Shown in pieces: positions 22,131-32,617 of a stretch of DNA of 64,000 bases (the stretch's first letter is position 1; each line of letters begins with the position of its first letter). A program made the position numbers and the translations under genes. The notes under the pieces were generated by a model, which worked only from the letters and a program-made list of their open reading frames with translations, was not told the DNA's origin and made no database searches. Source of the stretch: Entoloma clypeatum. Its lineage: Eukaryota; Basidiomycota; Agaricomycetes; Agaricales; Entolomataceae. The stretch is from NCBI GenBank assembly GCA_963565915.1, contig OY751488.1:124001-188000 (forward strand). Reading direction: 5' to 3'.

Positions 22131-22989
22131 GCCATTGGACAGAACTGGAGTGGTGGTGGGGGGATAAAAAAAAGTGTGGGAAAGGCCATTTCGCTGGCCG
22201 TTGTATTTATGATTCGACACTCAGCAATTGCCAAGAGTGCTTGGCAGTCAATGCCGAGCAATGTGTGTTGTTGAAACTTGCCCTTGATGCCCAAACCATG
22301 GCATCACAGGCCTCAAATATACTTGTTAATTGATGTAGGGATACTTATAAACCTATAAGAAGTATATATACAGTTAGATACATGAGCTATCTAGGTAGAG
22401 AGTTTGTATTCCAAAATGATGCATCAAAACACACTGTAAATCAGGAACAACAGTGCATCATGGGTTTTCTCAAACACAAAAAACAACATTTCCTGACTTC
22501 CTCCTTTCCACAAACATTTTAGTGTATATGTACTGTATACATATTATTGAAATATTTTATCTGAACCCCCTCAGAGTATTTAAAGTCTCAATAAGGTGAA
22601 TATGAGTAAAATAAGTCAAAAATTTGTCCAAAATTCTTATTTCAGCTTTGGATCCTCCACATTCAGGAGAACTCCCAGCACCTTCATTTTTCAAATTTGG
22701 TTCATTCATGAAAATCTGCACATTTGTTTATTTCTATCTTATCTGGATGTCTAACAATTATATAAGGTGTTCCAGAAGGTGAATAGATATCCAATGTGTA
22801 GTTCTATCACTTGAAACTATTATTAGACCATGAGGAAGGGGCCACGTGCACCTGCATGATGCATTTTGTGCATTGTTTACTATTGTTTGTGAGGGGCACG
22901 GCACCTCTATAACTCAAAATCTGTGGCAAAGTTTCATGAAATAAATACATACTTGATCATAGAACATGGTCTCCTACCTAATTCATATA
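22131..22989. other. No gene recognised; AT-rich intergenic sequence
   Basis: No ORF, LTR end or transposase motif seen. A short imperfect repeat (CAGCAATTGCCAAGAG / CAGTCAATGCCGAGCAAT) is at about 22225-22265. Confidence 0.5.
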
Positions 22990-23538
22990 TGTCACGTAGC
23001 ATATTTCTCAACGTTGAAAATGTCAGATAACGTCAGATGTGGAAGAGCGGAGGAGTGGAGGAGCGGATGCAACAACATGCGACGTTTGGCAGAAAGGACC
23101 TGGCTTCAACTTATGTGTTGCGCCCCATTCTTTGATGTGGTCCTAGATTTTGTATGGTGGATGTCAGAGGTGCAGAGGTGCAGATGTGCAGAGTGGATGT
23201 GCAGAGCGGGTGTGCAGAGGTGTAGACGTGAGAAGGAAGAACAAGAATTAATGATGTTATAATGTATAGTGGTGTATAAGACGTTAATATTCAAACTGAG
23301 GAACTACGACAGAATTTGTACTACTTATAGTAAACTAGAAGTGGATCAGTAACTACTATAGGTAAGGTGCGGATGTCGGAGCAAACGGAGTGCGGAGAGG
23401 AGCAAATGCGAAACGAACATCAAAGTGTCTACTTGTTAGCGTAATTAGAAGTTAACTAGTAGAGATGTCAATAAGCACTATTATGAAAATCATCAGATGT
23501 GCGGATGTGTCGGATGCATGAATTGCATGGTTATGACA
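22990..23538 (-). repeat. LTR of gypsy family D (D1)
   Basis: TGTCACGTAGC to GGTTATGACA, homologous to 8893-9467. No 5-bp duplication is visible. Immediately beyond its 3' side (minus strand) is a family polypurine tract (CTAAGGGGAAAATAC), so it is the 3' LTR of a truncated minus-strand element extending rightwards. Confidence 0.82.
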
Positions 23539-24799
23539 GTATTTTCCCCTTAGGGCTGAACCCTTGAGGCCCATAGGATATGCCATACAATTGTGTGTTG
23601 AATGCTTGTCAGAAAGCGTAACCATCTGATACTGTAAGTCACTTTATACTTGGGTGCATAAGGGCCAAGGATCAGAGGTCAGAGGTGCAGAGGTCGGATG
23701 AAAATGCAGATGGAGAAGGATATTTCAGAAACGATCCATCTTTTGTTTAATCATAAAGATCATTGCTGACCCAAGTTTTGCCTACATGGCCTTTTTACTG
23801 AGGATGATATATCAAAGTGGCTGATTTCTCTGTGATTTGGATGGCTGAGGGCTGATGCCTCAGCAATTTTAACAGCTGGTATGCTGGTGATTTCAAGGGG
23901 GTGTTATGCCGCTGAGGGCGGTACCCAGTGGGCCTGGAAGCCCAATGGCAGGTGACTTGGCTGATGGAGTGGAAAGATCCGCGAAGGCGATGGTGGTAGC
24001 ATTTCTGAGATATATGTTAAAAGTGTTGAAATTGTTATCTGAAAATTGACACATCTGCTACCAGCAATGAACCTCAGCCTGCCTGTCCTGTATGTGCAGC
24101 AAAATGTGGCACCGTAGAGGAGCCCAAGGGAACTGCTTCTCACATGCGCACGGCGTTGGTTCAGGGGGAAGTAGAAAAATGTTTATACATTGTGCTTACC
24201 ATACCAGTGCTGGTCTGGCCTGGCAGGGGTCGAGGCACTGAGGCTTGCGAAGCCTTTGTGCATCTGCATTATGGAGAATCTGCTATTGGATAGGGTTGAG
24301 GCTGTTTGAAAGGAGCTTAGCCACACATCAAAGAAAATGTGCTCAACATATCTGACAACACATTTAGAGATAAAGGGGAGTTTACTTTGTCAATGGCACT
24401 ACCATCGCAAACAGTTTGTCCATGGCACTCATTAGTTTCAGCCCCTTGGCCCATCTACTCCTCTTAAGCTCGCATAACTGCTTGTACTCATTGGGGTCCT
24501 TCGCCCACACCTCTTTTTTTGTATGAAAGCCACAGTTGACAAAGTGGAAGAGGCTGCTGGCACAAAACTGGGTGAAGGAAGCCCTCCTTTCTCCTTCGTG
24601 TACTGGTATATTGCAATGGGTTAAAAGGGTGGACTGTAAAGGAAACCATCTGATTCCCTATTCTGACACTTCCGATTTCTGTCTGACACTCTTCCGACAC
24701 TCTTCCAACCCTCTGCCATTGGACTTCTCGACAGATCGTCATGGTGTGTGCATTACTTAGATTTACTATACTTTATGTTTTCCTTTTCTTGTCCATCAC
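23539..24799. other. Remnant internal sequence of the D1 element, then unassigned DNA
   Basis: The first about 45 nt (minus strand: polypurine tract, then a CCTATGGGCCTCAAGGG-type block) match the end of the family B/D internal region. Further right nothing is recognisable. Short minus-strand frames at 23904-24143 and 24488-24742 have no family I recognise. Confidence 0.45.
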
Positions 24800-24943
24800 C
24801 TCCGACCTCTGACTGCCATCCATGTCGGAGTGCATGTAGGAGCAACGATCATTCCTATTCCACATTTCCATCCCTACTCCCAATATTTCTCATATTTCAA
24901 CATTCATACTTCCATTCCTTCTCAATTTCCAATTCTCATCATC

Positions 24944-24951
24944 TATATAGC
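24944..24951 (+). promoter_or_regulatory. TATA box of the family E LTR
   Basis: TATATAGC. With the MITE and one 8-bp duplication removed, it lies exactly 33 nt before AGAGTTTTCT (25492-25501), the predicted RNA start. Confidence 0.6.
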
Positions 24952-24959
24952 TATCCAGC

Positions 24960-25466
24960 TAGTGTTTTGAAGTCCAGTCCTTTGAAGATGAATTTAGACC
25001 GAGACTGGACCAAACTGGACTGGTGAAAGACTGGACCACCAGTCTCAGTTTTTAAGGTTTCAGATCACAACCGGTCCTTGGTTCTCTTCAAATTTAGAGT
25101 TTGAAAGACCAGTTCGAACCAGTTTAAACCAGTCTTTTCCATGGAACAATCTGAGAAACTGAAATCAATGTCCCGAAACAGGTGAGTACAAAATTATTGC
25201 CACTGAAAAGACTTGAACTCTGAACCTCTATAGTGCAGAACATTATTCTAGCAACTTAACCAACTGAGCCACAGAACCATTATTTTTCACTGCTCACAAT
25301 GACTCCACATGCCACTGTCACTCCACATGCCACTTTCCCACAAGAAAAATAGGCACCAACATTTGACAAAAGATGCATGTGCGCGAGTCAAACAGAGACT
25401 GGTCTGGTTCTTTGTCCTCCCTTTTCGGGGGTCAAAAACGAGCCTGGATCGGACTTTCAAACACTA
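24960..25466. mobile_element. hAT-type MITE copy 2
   Basis: 507 bp, from TAGTGTTTTGAAGTCCAGTC to GGACTTTCAAACACTA, with a perfect 8-bp target duplication TATCCAGC (24952-24959 and 25467-25474). It sits between the TATA box and the predicted start of an LTR. It contains a tRNA-like segment and the ACCAGT/ACTGGT-rich interior of the family. Confidence 0.93.
25198..25278 (-). repeat. tRNA-like (pol III promoter) segment inside MITE copy 2
   Basis: The minus strand has an A-box-like TGGCTCAGTTGG and, about 45 nt further, a B-box-like AGTTCAAGTC, with a partly paired acceptor stem (5 of 7 pairs). The arms are too damaged for a functional tRNA. A tRNA pseudogene or SINE captured by the MITE is likely. 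Confidence 0.5.
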
Positions 25467-25634
25467 TATCCAGCCTTGCAGGGATTTCCTCAGAGTTTTC
25501 TCTTAGAATCTCCCTTGCAAGTTATGTGTTGCATTGTACATTGTACCACTCAATTTAACTTTGGATCTCCCTTGCAAGTTGTCCAACATCGGAGCTCTAT
25601 CAGAGTTGTCGGATCGTAAGATTGCCCTTACAGT

Positions 25635-25644
25635 AGAAAACTCT
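25635..25644 (+). other. Self-primer binding site of gypsy E
   Basis: AGAAAACTCT begins 2 nt after the LTR end and is the exact reverse complement of 25492-25501. Confidence 0.65.
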
Positions 25645-25820
25645 CATCTTAACAGACCAGGTACTGATTGTACCGTTGAAGCCATTCTGCACTTCAGAGT
25701 TGATGACATGGACTCTAGTTCGCCCTCCTCCGATTCTGGTACATCTGACACCCTTCCAATCCCCCTTCTCACCACTCCGCCTATCACTCCATAACTGGTG
25801 ACTCCGTATCACACATAGAA

Positions 25821-26987
25821 ATGGATGACATTGAACGTCTTGCTGTGCTTGAACACGACTTCCAGAAACAATGCCAAACTCTTACCAACATCTCCAACCA
25901 ACTTGAACAACTTATTCGCGCTGCCCTTCCACCCAATCCTATTTCTAATCCTGCCCTGAACCCACTTCCAGCAGAGGCCCCAGTTCCTGCCTTTCCGCCT
26001 GCTCCAATCGTGCCTGCCAATCCAGGTGTGCATCGGGCCAAACCTGCAACTCTGTCAGACTTTGATGGAGCGTGTACCACTGGTTGGACTTTTCTTAATT
26101 CTTGTGAACTGTACATGGGACTGGTCCTGGAGCAGTTTGCAGATGACAATGCCAAGGCTTACTGGGTGCTTTCCTTCATGAAGAGTGGACATGCTGCACA
26201 TTTTGCAGATCATGTCATTCAACAAGAGTGTCAGACCAGAGCTCTGAACTATTGGAGTTGGGCTCAATTCTGATCCACCTTCGTGGTGGAGTTCACTCCA
26301 AAAAATGAGGAACAAGATGCACAACTCATCCTTGAAGAGGAAGTCTATTACCAAGGTAGTCAAGAGGTGGAGGCTTATATTAACAACTTCAAGGACTATG
26401 TGGAACAGGCTGAGTACACAGAGGCAACCAACATTGTACTCAAATTCTGACATGGCCTTCAACCCAACATTCAAAATGAAATTGCCACACTTACTTTCAG
26501 ACATCCAGCAGACAACAATCCCAATGCTTGGTATGCAGCTGCACAGGTTAACAACAATAATCAGATCACCAACAAGACATTCAAGGCCACCACTCTGACA
26601 CATGCGACACAGTTCTGCACTGCTCCAACCATTCCAAAGGCCAGAGCAGGATCTGTCTTTTCATCTCCCTACATTCCTTTTATTTCTTGTGTGCCCCCTA
26701 TTGTTGCTGCTCTGACTCCGACAACTAGAAACCCCAATGCAATGGACATTGATGCCTCCTGCATCAGGAGTAAGAATGCCAATGCATGCTTTAGATGTGG
26801 CAAGACAGGTCATTTCAGTTGCAAATGTCTGCTCTTATTCGATGTCTGATTCATGACATTGGACAAACAGGAGGAGTACATGATGGACCAGTTAGCTGCC
26901 AAAGACACAGTGACATCTACCTCTGATGTTCCGCCGACGTTGGAGGAAGTGGAGGAAAAACAAGAGGATTTTCCCCTCAACAATGAG
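25821..26987 (+). pseudogene. gag: Gag pseudogene of gypsy E
   Basis: MDDIERLAVLEHDFQKQC begins a coiled-coil N-terminus, followed by a proline-rich linker (about residues 35-75). A capsid-like region follows (ELYMGLVLEQFADDNAKAYW, then EAYINNFKDYVEQAEY), and a single zinc knuckle CFRCGKTGHFSCKC at about 26790. TGA stops at 26271-26273 and 26447-26449 and at least one more near 26850 break the frame. The acidic tail ends near 26987. Confidence 0.85.
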
Positions 26988-27019
26988 TGAATGGTGTACC
27001 CTCGTTGTTTACTAGAAAT

Positions 27020-27940
27020 CATTATGCTCCCCTGTCTGTCAATGAATCAGAGTTTACTTCTTCTCCCTCTGATTTGACGAGCAATATATCTCCAGTCACA
27101 CATACCCCGAATCTGACAGTTGTCTGACCCTGATTCTGAAAGTGGGAACAGCAACTCCCTAAAGAAAGGCCCTCCTCGATAGCAGAGTGACAGGCTCCTT
27201 CATTGACTGTACATTGGTGGAGAAGCATCAACTTAGCACCTGGAAATTACAATGTGCAATTCCAGTTTACAATGTCGATGGCACTCCAAATAGAGCAATA
27301 TCGGAAGTCATAGACATCATACTCCGATATCAGAACCATACCGAGTGGACACAACTTGTGGTGACTGGACCGGGAAAGCAGGACATCATCCTGGGATTCA
27401 CTTGGCTTAAGAAGCACAACCTCAAGGTGGATTGGACCTCTGGGGAAGTGAAATGAGCCGTTGCCCCACTCACTGTTGGACTTGTCACCAGGAAGTGGTA
27501 CGGGAATGAAAGACACACAAGTTTGAACAAGCACACATCCAAATATGTTAGATGTGTTCCATACCAGCTTCCGGATTAGAGGAGGAGGCCCCACATGGTC
27601 CATGGATTAAGGACGTGACTGACAAAGAAGATGAGTCTGACAAAGAGGAGGAACTACCAGAGTTAGTGAACATTGACGAGGAGGATGAATTTGAAGGAGA
27701 TCATATCTTCATTGGAACACTACCTCCAGAGTCAGAGTTCATATGGGCATCATCAAACATCTCGCAATGTCTATCTGAGGCCTTTCTTCAATACCAGAAA
27801 ACTGGGTCTTTTTGCAACTCACTACTGGAACACCTATTCAATTTTGAAGACATATTTTCCAAACCCTCCTTCGACAATTTACCAAAATAACATATTTGGG
27901 ACCATGCCATTGAATTAGTCCCAGACGTAGTCTTTGAAGG
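27020..27940 (+). pseudogene. pol: Protease and start of pol, gypsy E (truncated)
   Basis: A retropepsin-like segment is at 27170-27456. The active-site DSG is read as DSR (LDSRVTGSFID), so it is dead. The downstream flap and second psi-loop sequence (VYNVDGTPN, then DIILGFTWLKKHN) resemble family C. Then comes an acidic linker and the pre-RT segment FNFEDIFSKPSFDNLP followed by HIWDHAIELVPD. All RT, RNase H and integrase are missing after about 27940. Confidence 0.82.
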
Positions 27941-28365
27941 TTAGGTTAGATTAGGTTATTTGGCTCAAAAACCTATAACCTTAAGCTAACCAGTTACCAA
28001 ATTCCAGCCTAGCTCCAATAACCTAACCTAATCACTTGTAACTGGTTATGAGTGGTTAAATGTAGATTTTAACCAGTTAAAACCGGTTATGACCATAACC
28101 ACTCAAAACATCAGTTCAACCAGTGCTAACCACAGGCAGAACAGCAAGGCTAATACATATATCACTACTATAAATATATTCCCACCTTTTCCACACCTGT
28201 GCATCCCACTGTGTAGTCAGCAATGGGTGGATGCATCTGTTCGACATTGGATGACATGTGACACACATGCATCAAACATGTCAAATACATGTAAACAAAT
28301 GTCCAAAAACATCGCACATCTGCTTATTATGTCTACACAGGAACAAGTAATGTTTTCTATTATAT
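27941..28365. repeat. GGTTA-rich repeat region (possible MITE), no gene
   Basis: 27940-28110 has many GGTTAGG, AACCAGTTA and GGTTATG motifs in both orientations, suggesting a small foldback element. No clean terminal repeat or duplication was found. The remainder up to the D LTR shows nothing recognisable. Confidence 0.45.
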
Positions 28366-28782
28366 TGTCATAACCATGCAATTCATGCATCCGACACATC
28401 CACACATCCGACAATTTTCATAATAGTGCTTATTGACATCTCTACTAGTTAACTTCTAATTACGCTAACAAGTAGACACTTTGATGTTTGTTTCACATTT
28501 GCTCCTCTCCGCACTCCGTTTGCTCCGATGAGTAACTCCGACATCCGCACCTTACCTATAGTAGTTACTAATCCACTTCTAGTTTACTATAATTAGTACA
28601 AATTCTGTCGTAGTTCCTCAGTTCAAATATTAACGTCTTATATGCCACTATACATCATAATGTCGTACCTCGTCGCATCCGCTCCTCTGCTCTTCCACTT
28701 TGGCTCTTCCACTTTGGCTCTTCCGCTCTCCGCATCCGACATTATCCGACATTTTTGACATTGAGAAATACGCTACGTGACA
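28366..28782 (+). repeat. 5' LTR of family D (D2)
   Basis: TGTCATAACC to CTACGTGACA, 417 bp, reverse-complement homologue of 8893-9467. A TATAATTA box is at 28588 and the predicted RNA start TCAGTTCAAATAT is at 28618-28630, 30 nt later. Confidence 0.85.
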
Positions 28783-28784
28783 GT

Positions 28785-28797
28785 ATATTTGAACTGA
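28785..28797 (+). other. Self-primer binding site of gypsy D
   Basis: ATATTTGAACTGA starts 2 nt after the LTR and is the exact reverse complement of 28618-28630 (13 nt). Confidence 0.68.
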
Positions 28798-29538
28798 CAC
28801 CATTCCATTGACACCACCCATCTGACTTCATATCAATCACATTCATTCCATTCAACAACCTTTCCATCCTGGCCTTACGATCTGGTCTTTCAAGTTTAGA
28901 TCTTTCGTTATTGGATCAGGGCACATCCCTCCATTTATCCTTTGACATCCACCTCTGCTTTGCAGACCCCCGACATCTCCGCATTTTTTGCGTCTTCATT
29001 GACATTCACCTTGTCCTCATTTCCAATCATCTGTCTTATGCCATTCACTTTGGTTGACCCATTCATTTGTGGTTGATCACGTCCAACCTCCGGTTACCTC
29101 CGCTCTGTTCCGCTTGTACCTCCATGAACACCTCTGTCACATTTTTGTGAACCCCTCGCTTGGCTCGAATTTCTCTGGTTCTAGGATACCACTAGCTCAC
29201 CCACTTCACAATCTTTGCATTGTTTGGGTATTGGGCCAGTACCTTTCCATCCATTTTCAGAAGAGTGCAAGCCCCCGCTCAAGTTGGTATTATTGCCACT
29301 TTTGCAAACTCTGTCATTCTGACACCGACCTTCTCTGGTCATCTCCAATGTCTGCACTATGCCTACCTTGCAGTTACATGGTGTATACTTGCAACCTTGG
29401 CTGCAGACAGTCCACCTCCATACTTCCGCTACACCTCTCAGCAACCTCTGGTCTTGTTAACATAGATTGGCATTATTGATCCTTTCGATGGCTTGATTCT
29501 TTCTGGACACCTCCGACTTCTCCACCTTGGATATCCAA

Positions 29539-29850
29539 CCTACTCCGCTCTTCCCATCCACTCTCATATCCGACGACATCCACATTTTTCACCTTTATGA
29601 CTCTCGCCTTTAGAGATAGACGATGGAACATCTATCCTAAAGGGAAAATAGTCACCCAGTGAAAATGCAACTTACTCTCTTCACATCCAATCACCTCCGC
29701 ACCTCCACCTCGGATGTCCAACCTACTCCGCTCTCATATCCGATGACATCCGCATTTTTCACCTATAAACTCCTTTATGACTCTCGTCTCTTGAGATAGA
29801 CGATGGGACATCTATCCTAAGAAGAAAATAGCCACCCAGTGAAAACATCA
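29539..29850 (+). repeat. Tandem duplication, period 180 bp, in the family D remnant
   Basis: The block running from TTTATGACTCTCG through GATAGACGATGG and ACATCTATCCTAA to CACCCAGTGAAAA occurs at about 29593 and again 180 nt later, with substitutions. Confidence 0.75.
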
Positions 29851-29927
29851 ATCACTTCCTTCATCACCTCCGACATTTTACCATCCATTGCCAACATTGT
29901 TTTTGGATGCAGTCCCTTTTTGTGCTC

Positions 29928-29998
29928 TCTACGGGATTCGATCCTGGTCACCAGATGGCACCATTACCACTGCTCTACAACACTGATTCAATGCTCGA
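29928..29998 (-). repeat. Degenerate tRNA-like sequence
   Basis: The minus strand contains GTAGAGCAGTGGTAATGG (A-box-like) and ATCGAATCCC (B-box-like) about 35 nt apart, with 6 of 7 acceptor-stem pairs but a broken T stem. Probably a decayed tRNA gene or SINE head. Confidence 0.4.
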
Positions 29999-30271
29999 AC
30001 CTCCAACGCATCCGCTCCGCTCCGTTCATCTCCGATGTTTTGACATCTGTCAACTATTGGACTACTTGATGTTTTAATGCTTTGTTCTCTCAACACTCCA
30101 ACACCTCCATCACCAACTCCACTACTCCCTCATTACCACATTAATCAACCAATACCCAAACCATGTCCACCACCTCCAATCTCACATCCGCTCCTCCGAC
30201 ATCCGCTCCTCTGACTGCTCCTCTTTTTCTGTCATTGCATACTTAAAATGCAGGTGGAAAGGGTTTTGAAT

Positions 30272-30608
30272 CTTAAACCGGCCACAGTTCGGTTCGGTTC
30301 GGTTCAGGTTCAGCCCCTTTTCTCCTGACCCAAACCCGAATATTATGTTCAGGTCCACCTCTGGCCGAACCTGGACCTCTATTGGAGGTTCAGGTTCAGA
30401 AGGTTCAAGCACTATTAAAGTGGCCATTTTAATAATAAAAATCATATTTATGAGTGAAAAATAAGGAAGACTGTGTTTTATCTCTGATATCAAGGTTCAT
30501 GTCGCTGCCCAAAAGGTTCAGGTTCACATCCAGCCGAACCCAAACCCCCAATGGGGTTCAGGTTCGAACCAGGTTCAGGAGGTTCGTGAACCGAACCATG
30601 GCCAGTTT
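30272..30608. mobile_element. Probable MITE with GGTTC-rich interior
   Basis: The ends are inverted repeats: TAAACCGGCCACAGTTCGG at the left, and on the other strand TAAACTGGCCATGGTTCGG at the right. Flanks carry imperfect GTTTTGA direct repeats. Interior rich in GGTTCAGG and CGAACC motifs. No ORF. Confidence 0.55.
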
Positions 30609-30617
30609 AGTTTTGAT

Positions 30618-30980
30618 GCATGTAAATTTTCAAAAAACAGCAGAATCCGCACAGATCTGCACTCACGTGACAATTACCTGTAATTTGCCCCTGTCATGAG
30701 AACATGGATTGAGGTAATGATGGTGAGACTCTTTGTCTGGAAAAGCCCAAAAAAAGAGAAGTACTTAAACAGGATTGAATACTTGACCTTTGACTGAAGA
30801 AAGAGGGAGGAACACACTTAACCACCACATCAAATAGACTTGAATAAAAGGGCTTTTGTGAGCAATATGTCAATCCATGTTCTCATGACAGTGGGTGAAT
30901 TGCAGGTAATTGTCCTGTAAATGTTCAAAAAAGAGCCAAATCCGCACGAATCTGATTCACATGACATTCATCTGCATATT
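30618..30980. repeat. Inverted and direct repeat pair
   Basis: An inverted pair (GACAATTACCTG...CATGAGAACATGGATTG) lies at about 30668-30714 and 30871-30918. A direct pair around TTCAAAAAA...CCGCACRRATCTG is at about 30628-30665 and 30922-30955. Between them, on the minus strand, is an A/B-box-like tRNA-related stretch (30770-30850). This suggests a foldback or SINE-derived element; no gene. Confidence 0.5.
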
Positions 30981-31121
30981 GCCTTTTTGCTGAGTATCCT
31001 CATTTACAGAAAGGCCCGCTCGTGCTGCAGTTGGTTTCAGGGCCAAAACTTCCTGTCTATGTACGTCTCTGGTCTTGTTACAGATTTTCCACTTGTCATC
31101 AAAAGTTAATCCTGTTATGCC

Positions 31122-31391
31122 TAGTGTTTGAAAGTCCAGTCCAGTCCAGTTTTTTGCCCAAAGAAATGTGAACCTAGAACCTGAACCTATGCATAGGTTT
31201 CTCCAAAAAACATGAACCAGAACTGGTTTAAACTGGTTTAAACTGGCTTTTTGGCTGTAGAAACTGGTTGAAACCTATAAAACTGATATGAACCTGTTGT
31301 GCAGTTCATAGGTGGTCTGGTCTCTCACCAGTTCACATTGGTCTGGTTCAATACCAGTTCTAGGTCTTTGAGACTGGACCTTCAAACACTA
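31122..31391. mobile_element. hAT-type MITE copy 3
   Basis: 270 bp, TAGTGTTTGAAAGTCCAGTC to GGACCTTCAAACACTA. The flanking 8-mers GTTATGCC and GTTATGCT match at 7 of 8 positions. An internally shortened copy of the family at 12884 and 24960. Confidence 0.88.
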
Positions 31392-31890
31392 GTTATGCTG
31401 TGCGCTTGCCTTTCGGTGCCAGCAGGGTCTGATGTGTCGCCACGATTTCTTGTGATTGCACACCAGCCTGTGCAATCTTTTGTTACTTTCTTGTTCGCAC
31501 AGTGTTGGGGCAGGTTTCCTGAAAACCCAGTGTTCCCGTGCTGTCTGCAATGTGCATCCGACCTACGGTTGGTTTTTGATGTGACTGATTTGATCTTTAT
31601 GTCGGGGCCGGGCGCGCGCCTGTAGCGATAGGGGATCGATAACGCCCGTTGGAGGTGGCCCCACCCATTTGTTTGATGCAAGCTTTCTAAATTCATATGT
31701 TGCAGCACCCCGAGGGCCTGCTCAAAGAGGCAATTTCTAATAAGGCCACTTTTAAATATGTTGATCATGTTGATTCCGCCATTGCATCCAAGCCGATGAT
31801 CAAAAGCCATGTTTGATAGAGCAGATGGCCACATTGGGTATGAAAAGCCCCAAGTAGAATTATCTACCAGCAGTCAAGAATATTAGTCAA
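31392..31890. other. No recognised gene
   Basis: Frames are open on both strands (minus 31382-31834, 150 codons; plus 31299-31625, which runs into the MITE) but neither resembles a family I know. Confidence 0.4.
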
Positions 31891-31894
31891 TGCT

Positions 31895-32115
31895 CGCAAA
31901 AAATACCCAATGGCTGAAAATTTTGTTACCGCGAAAAATTGTCGGTAAAAAACCGGCCCGGTTATCACCGGGTTATTACCTAGAGACCCAGCGTCACCCA
32001 AAAGGCCGGTGATAACCGGGTTGTTACCAGATGCGAGTATAATAAATTTATAAAGGCAATATATAGTAATTTTTATTTGGCTTATAATGGTTACCGGTGA
32101 CAACCGGCTTCGGGT
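31895..32115. repeat. ACCGG-rich foldback repeat
   Basis: Repeated and inverted CCGGTTATCACCGGGTTATTACC-like blocks at about 31960 and 32010, and GGTTACCGGTGACAACCGG at about 32089. Probably a small MITE; the ends are unclear. Confidence 0.45.
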
Positions 32116-32252
32116 TTTTCCGATTAAATCGTACCGCTGCCTAATATTATACCCCTTCTTCCCGAAACTACGCAGTATCTGCGTCGCTCACGGAATCAAA
32201 TCCAGCGGCACGTCTTTGTTCGAAGCACATCATTGTACGTTACTGTGTTTGA

Positions 32253-32286
32253 GATGTCATCTCCAAAAGCGCCGAAAAAAAAAAAC
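32253..32286 (+). other. Possible gene start cut by the assembly gap
   Basis: ATGTCATCTCCAAAAGCGCC (MSSPKAPKKK) followed by 11 A and C, then the N run. Too little remains for any call. Confidence 0.25.
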
Positions 32287-32486
32287 NNNNNNNNNNNNNN
32301 NNNNNNNNNNNNNNNNNNNNNNNNNNNNNNNNNNNNNNNNNNNNNNNNNNNNNNNNNNNNNNNNNNNNNNNNNNNNNNNNNNNNNNNNNNNNNNNNNNNN
32401 NNNNNNNNNNNNNNNNNNNNNNNNNNNNNNNNNNNNNNNNNNNNNNNNNNNNNNNNNNNNNNNNNNNNNNNNNNNNNNNNNNNNNN
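32287..32486. other. Assembly gap of 200 N
   Basis: Exactly 200 N, preceded by a homopolymer A tract. The true length is unknown, so linkage of the sequence on either side depends on the assembly. Confidence 0.99.
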
Positions 32487-32617
32487 AGAAGGGACTTGGA
32501 ACTCAAAATTATACCGGATTTTTACTAATCCATCAGCAAACCCGATTTTGGCTCATAGCAAACTGTAGCAAACACTCCCAAGCATGTAGTGTGGTGTACT
32601 TATCATCTCCCTCTGTC

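Larger units (their letters stand above)
24800..25632 (+). repeat. LTR of decayed gypsy family E, interrupted by MITE copy 2
   Basis: The start is uncertain. It holds TATATAGC at 24944-24951, and after the MITE (24960-25466) it continues to TTACA at 25632. The end is fixed by the self-priming site that follows after 2 nt, and by gag of family E at 25821. Confidence 0.65.
28366..30070 (+). mobile_element. Eroded gypsy family D element (5' LTR plus deleted body)
   Basis: The LTR at 28366-28782 is followed by a self-priming site and about 1.3 kb of broken internal sequence. Landmarks shared with family B are present. The protease-flank segment (LVLG then LTH...WVLGQYLSI) is at about 29170-29250. 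A TAGACRATGGGACATCTATCCTAA-like block, corresponding to the post-RNase H region of B, occurs twice. No ORF survives and no 3' LTR is found. Confidence 0.7.

Noticed and set aside
25198..25278. Functional tRNA gene
   Set aside because: The acceptor stem has two mismatches and the T arm does not pair; treated as a decayed tRNA-like segment.
28361..28787. 5-bp duplication around LTR D2 (TATAT / GTATA)
   Set aside because: The right-hand bases are the 2-nt spacer and start of the self-priming site of a 5' LTR, so no duplication is expected there.
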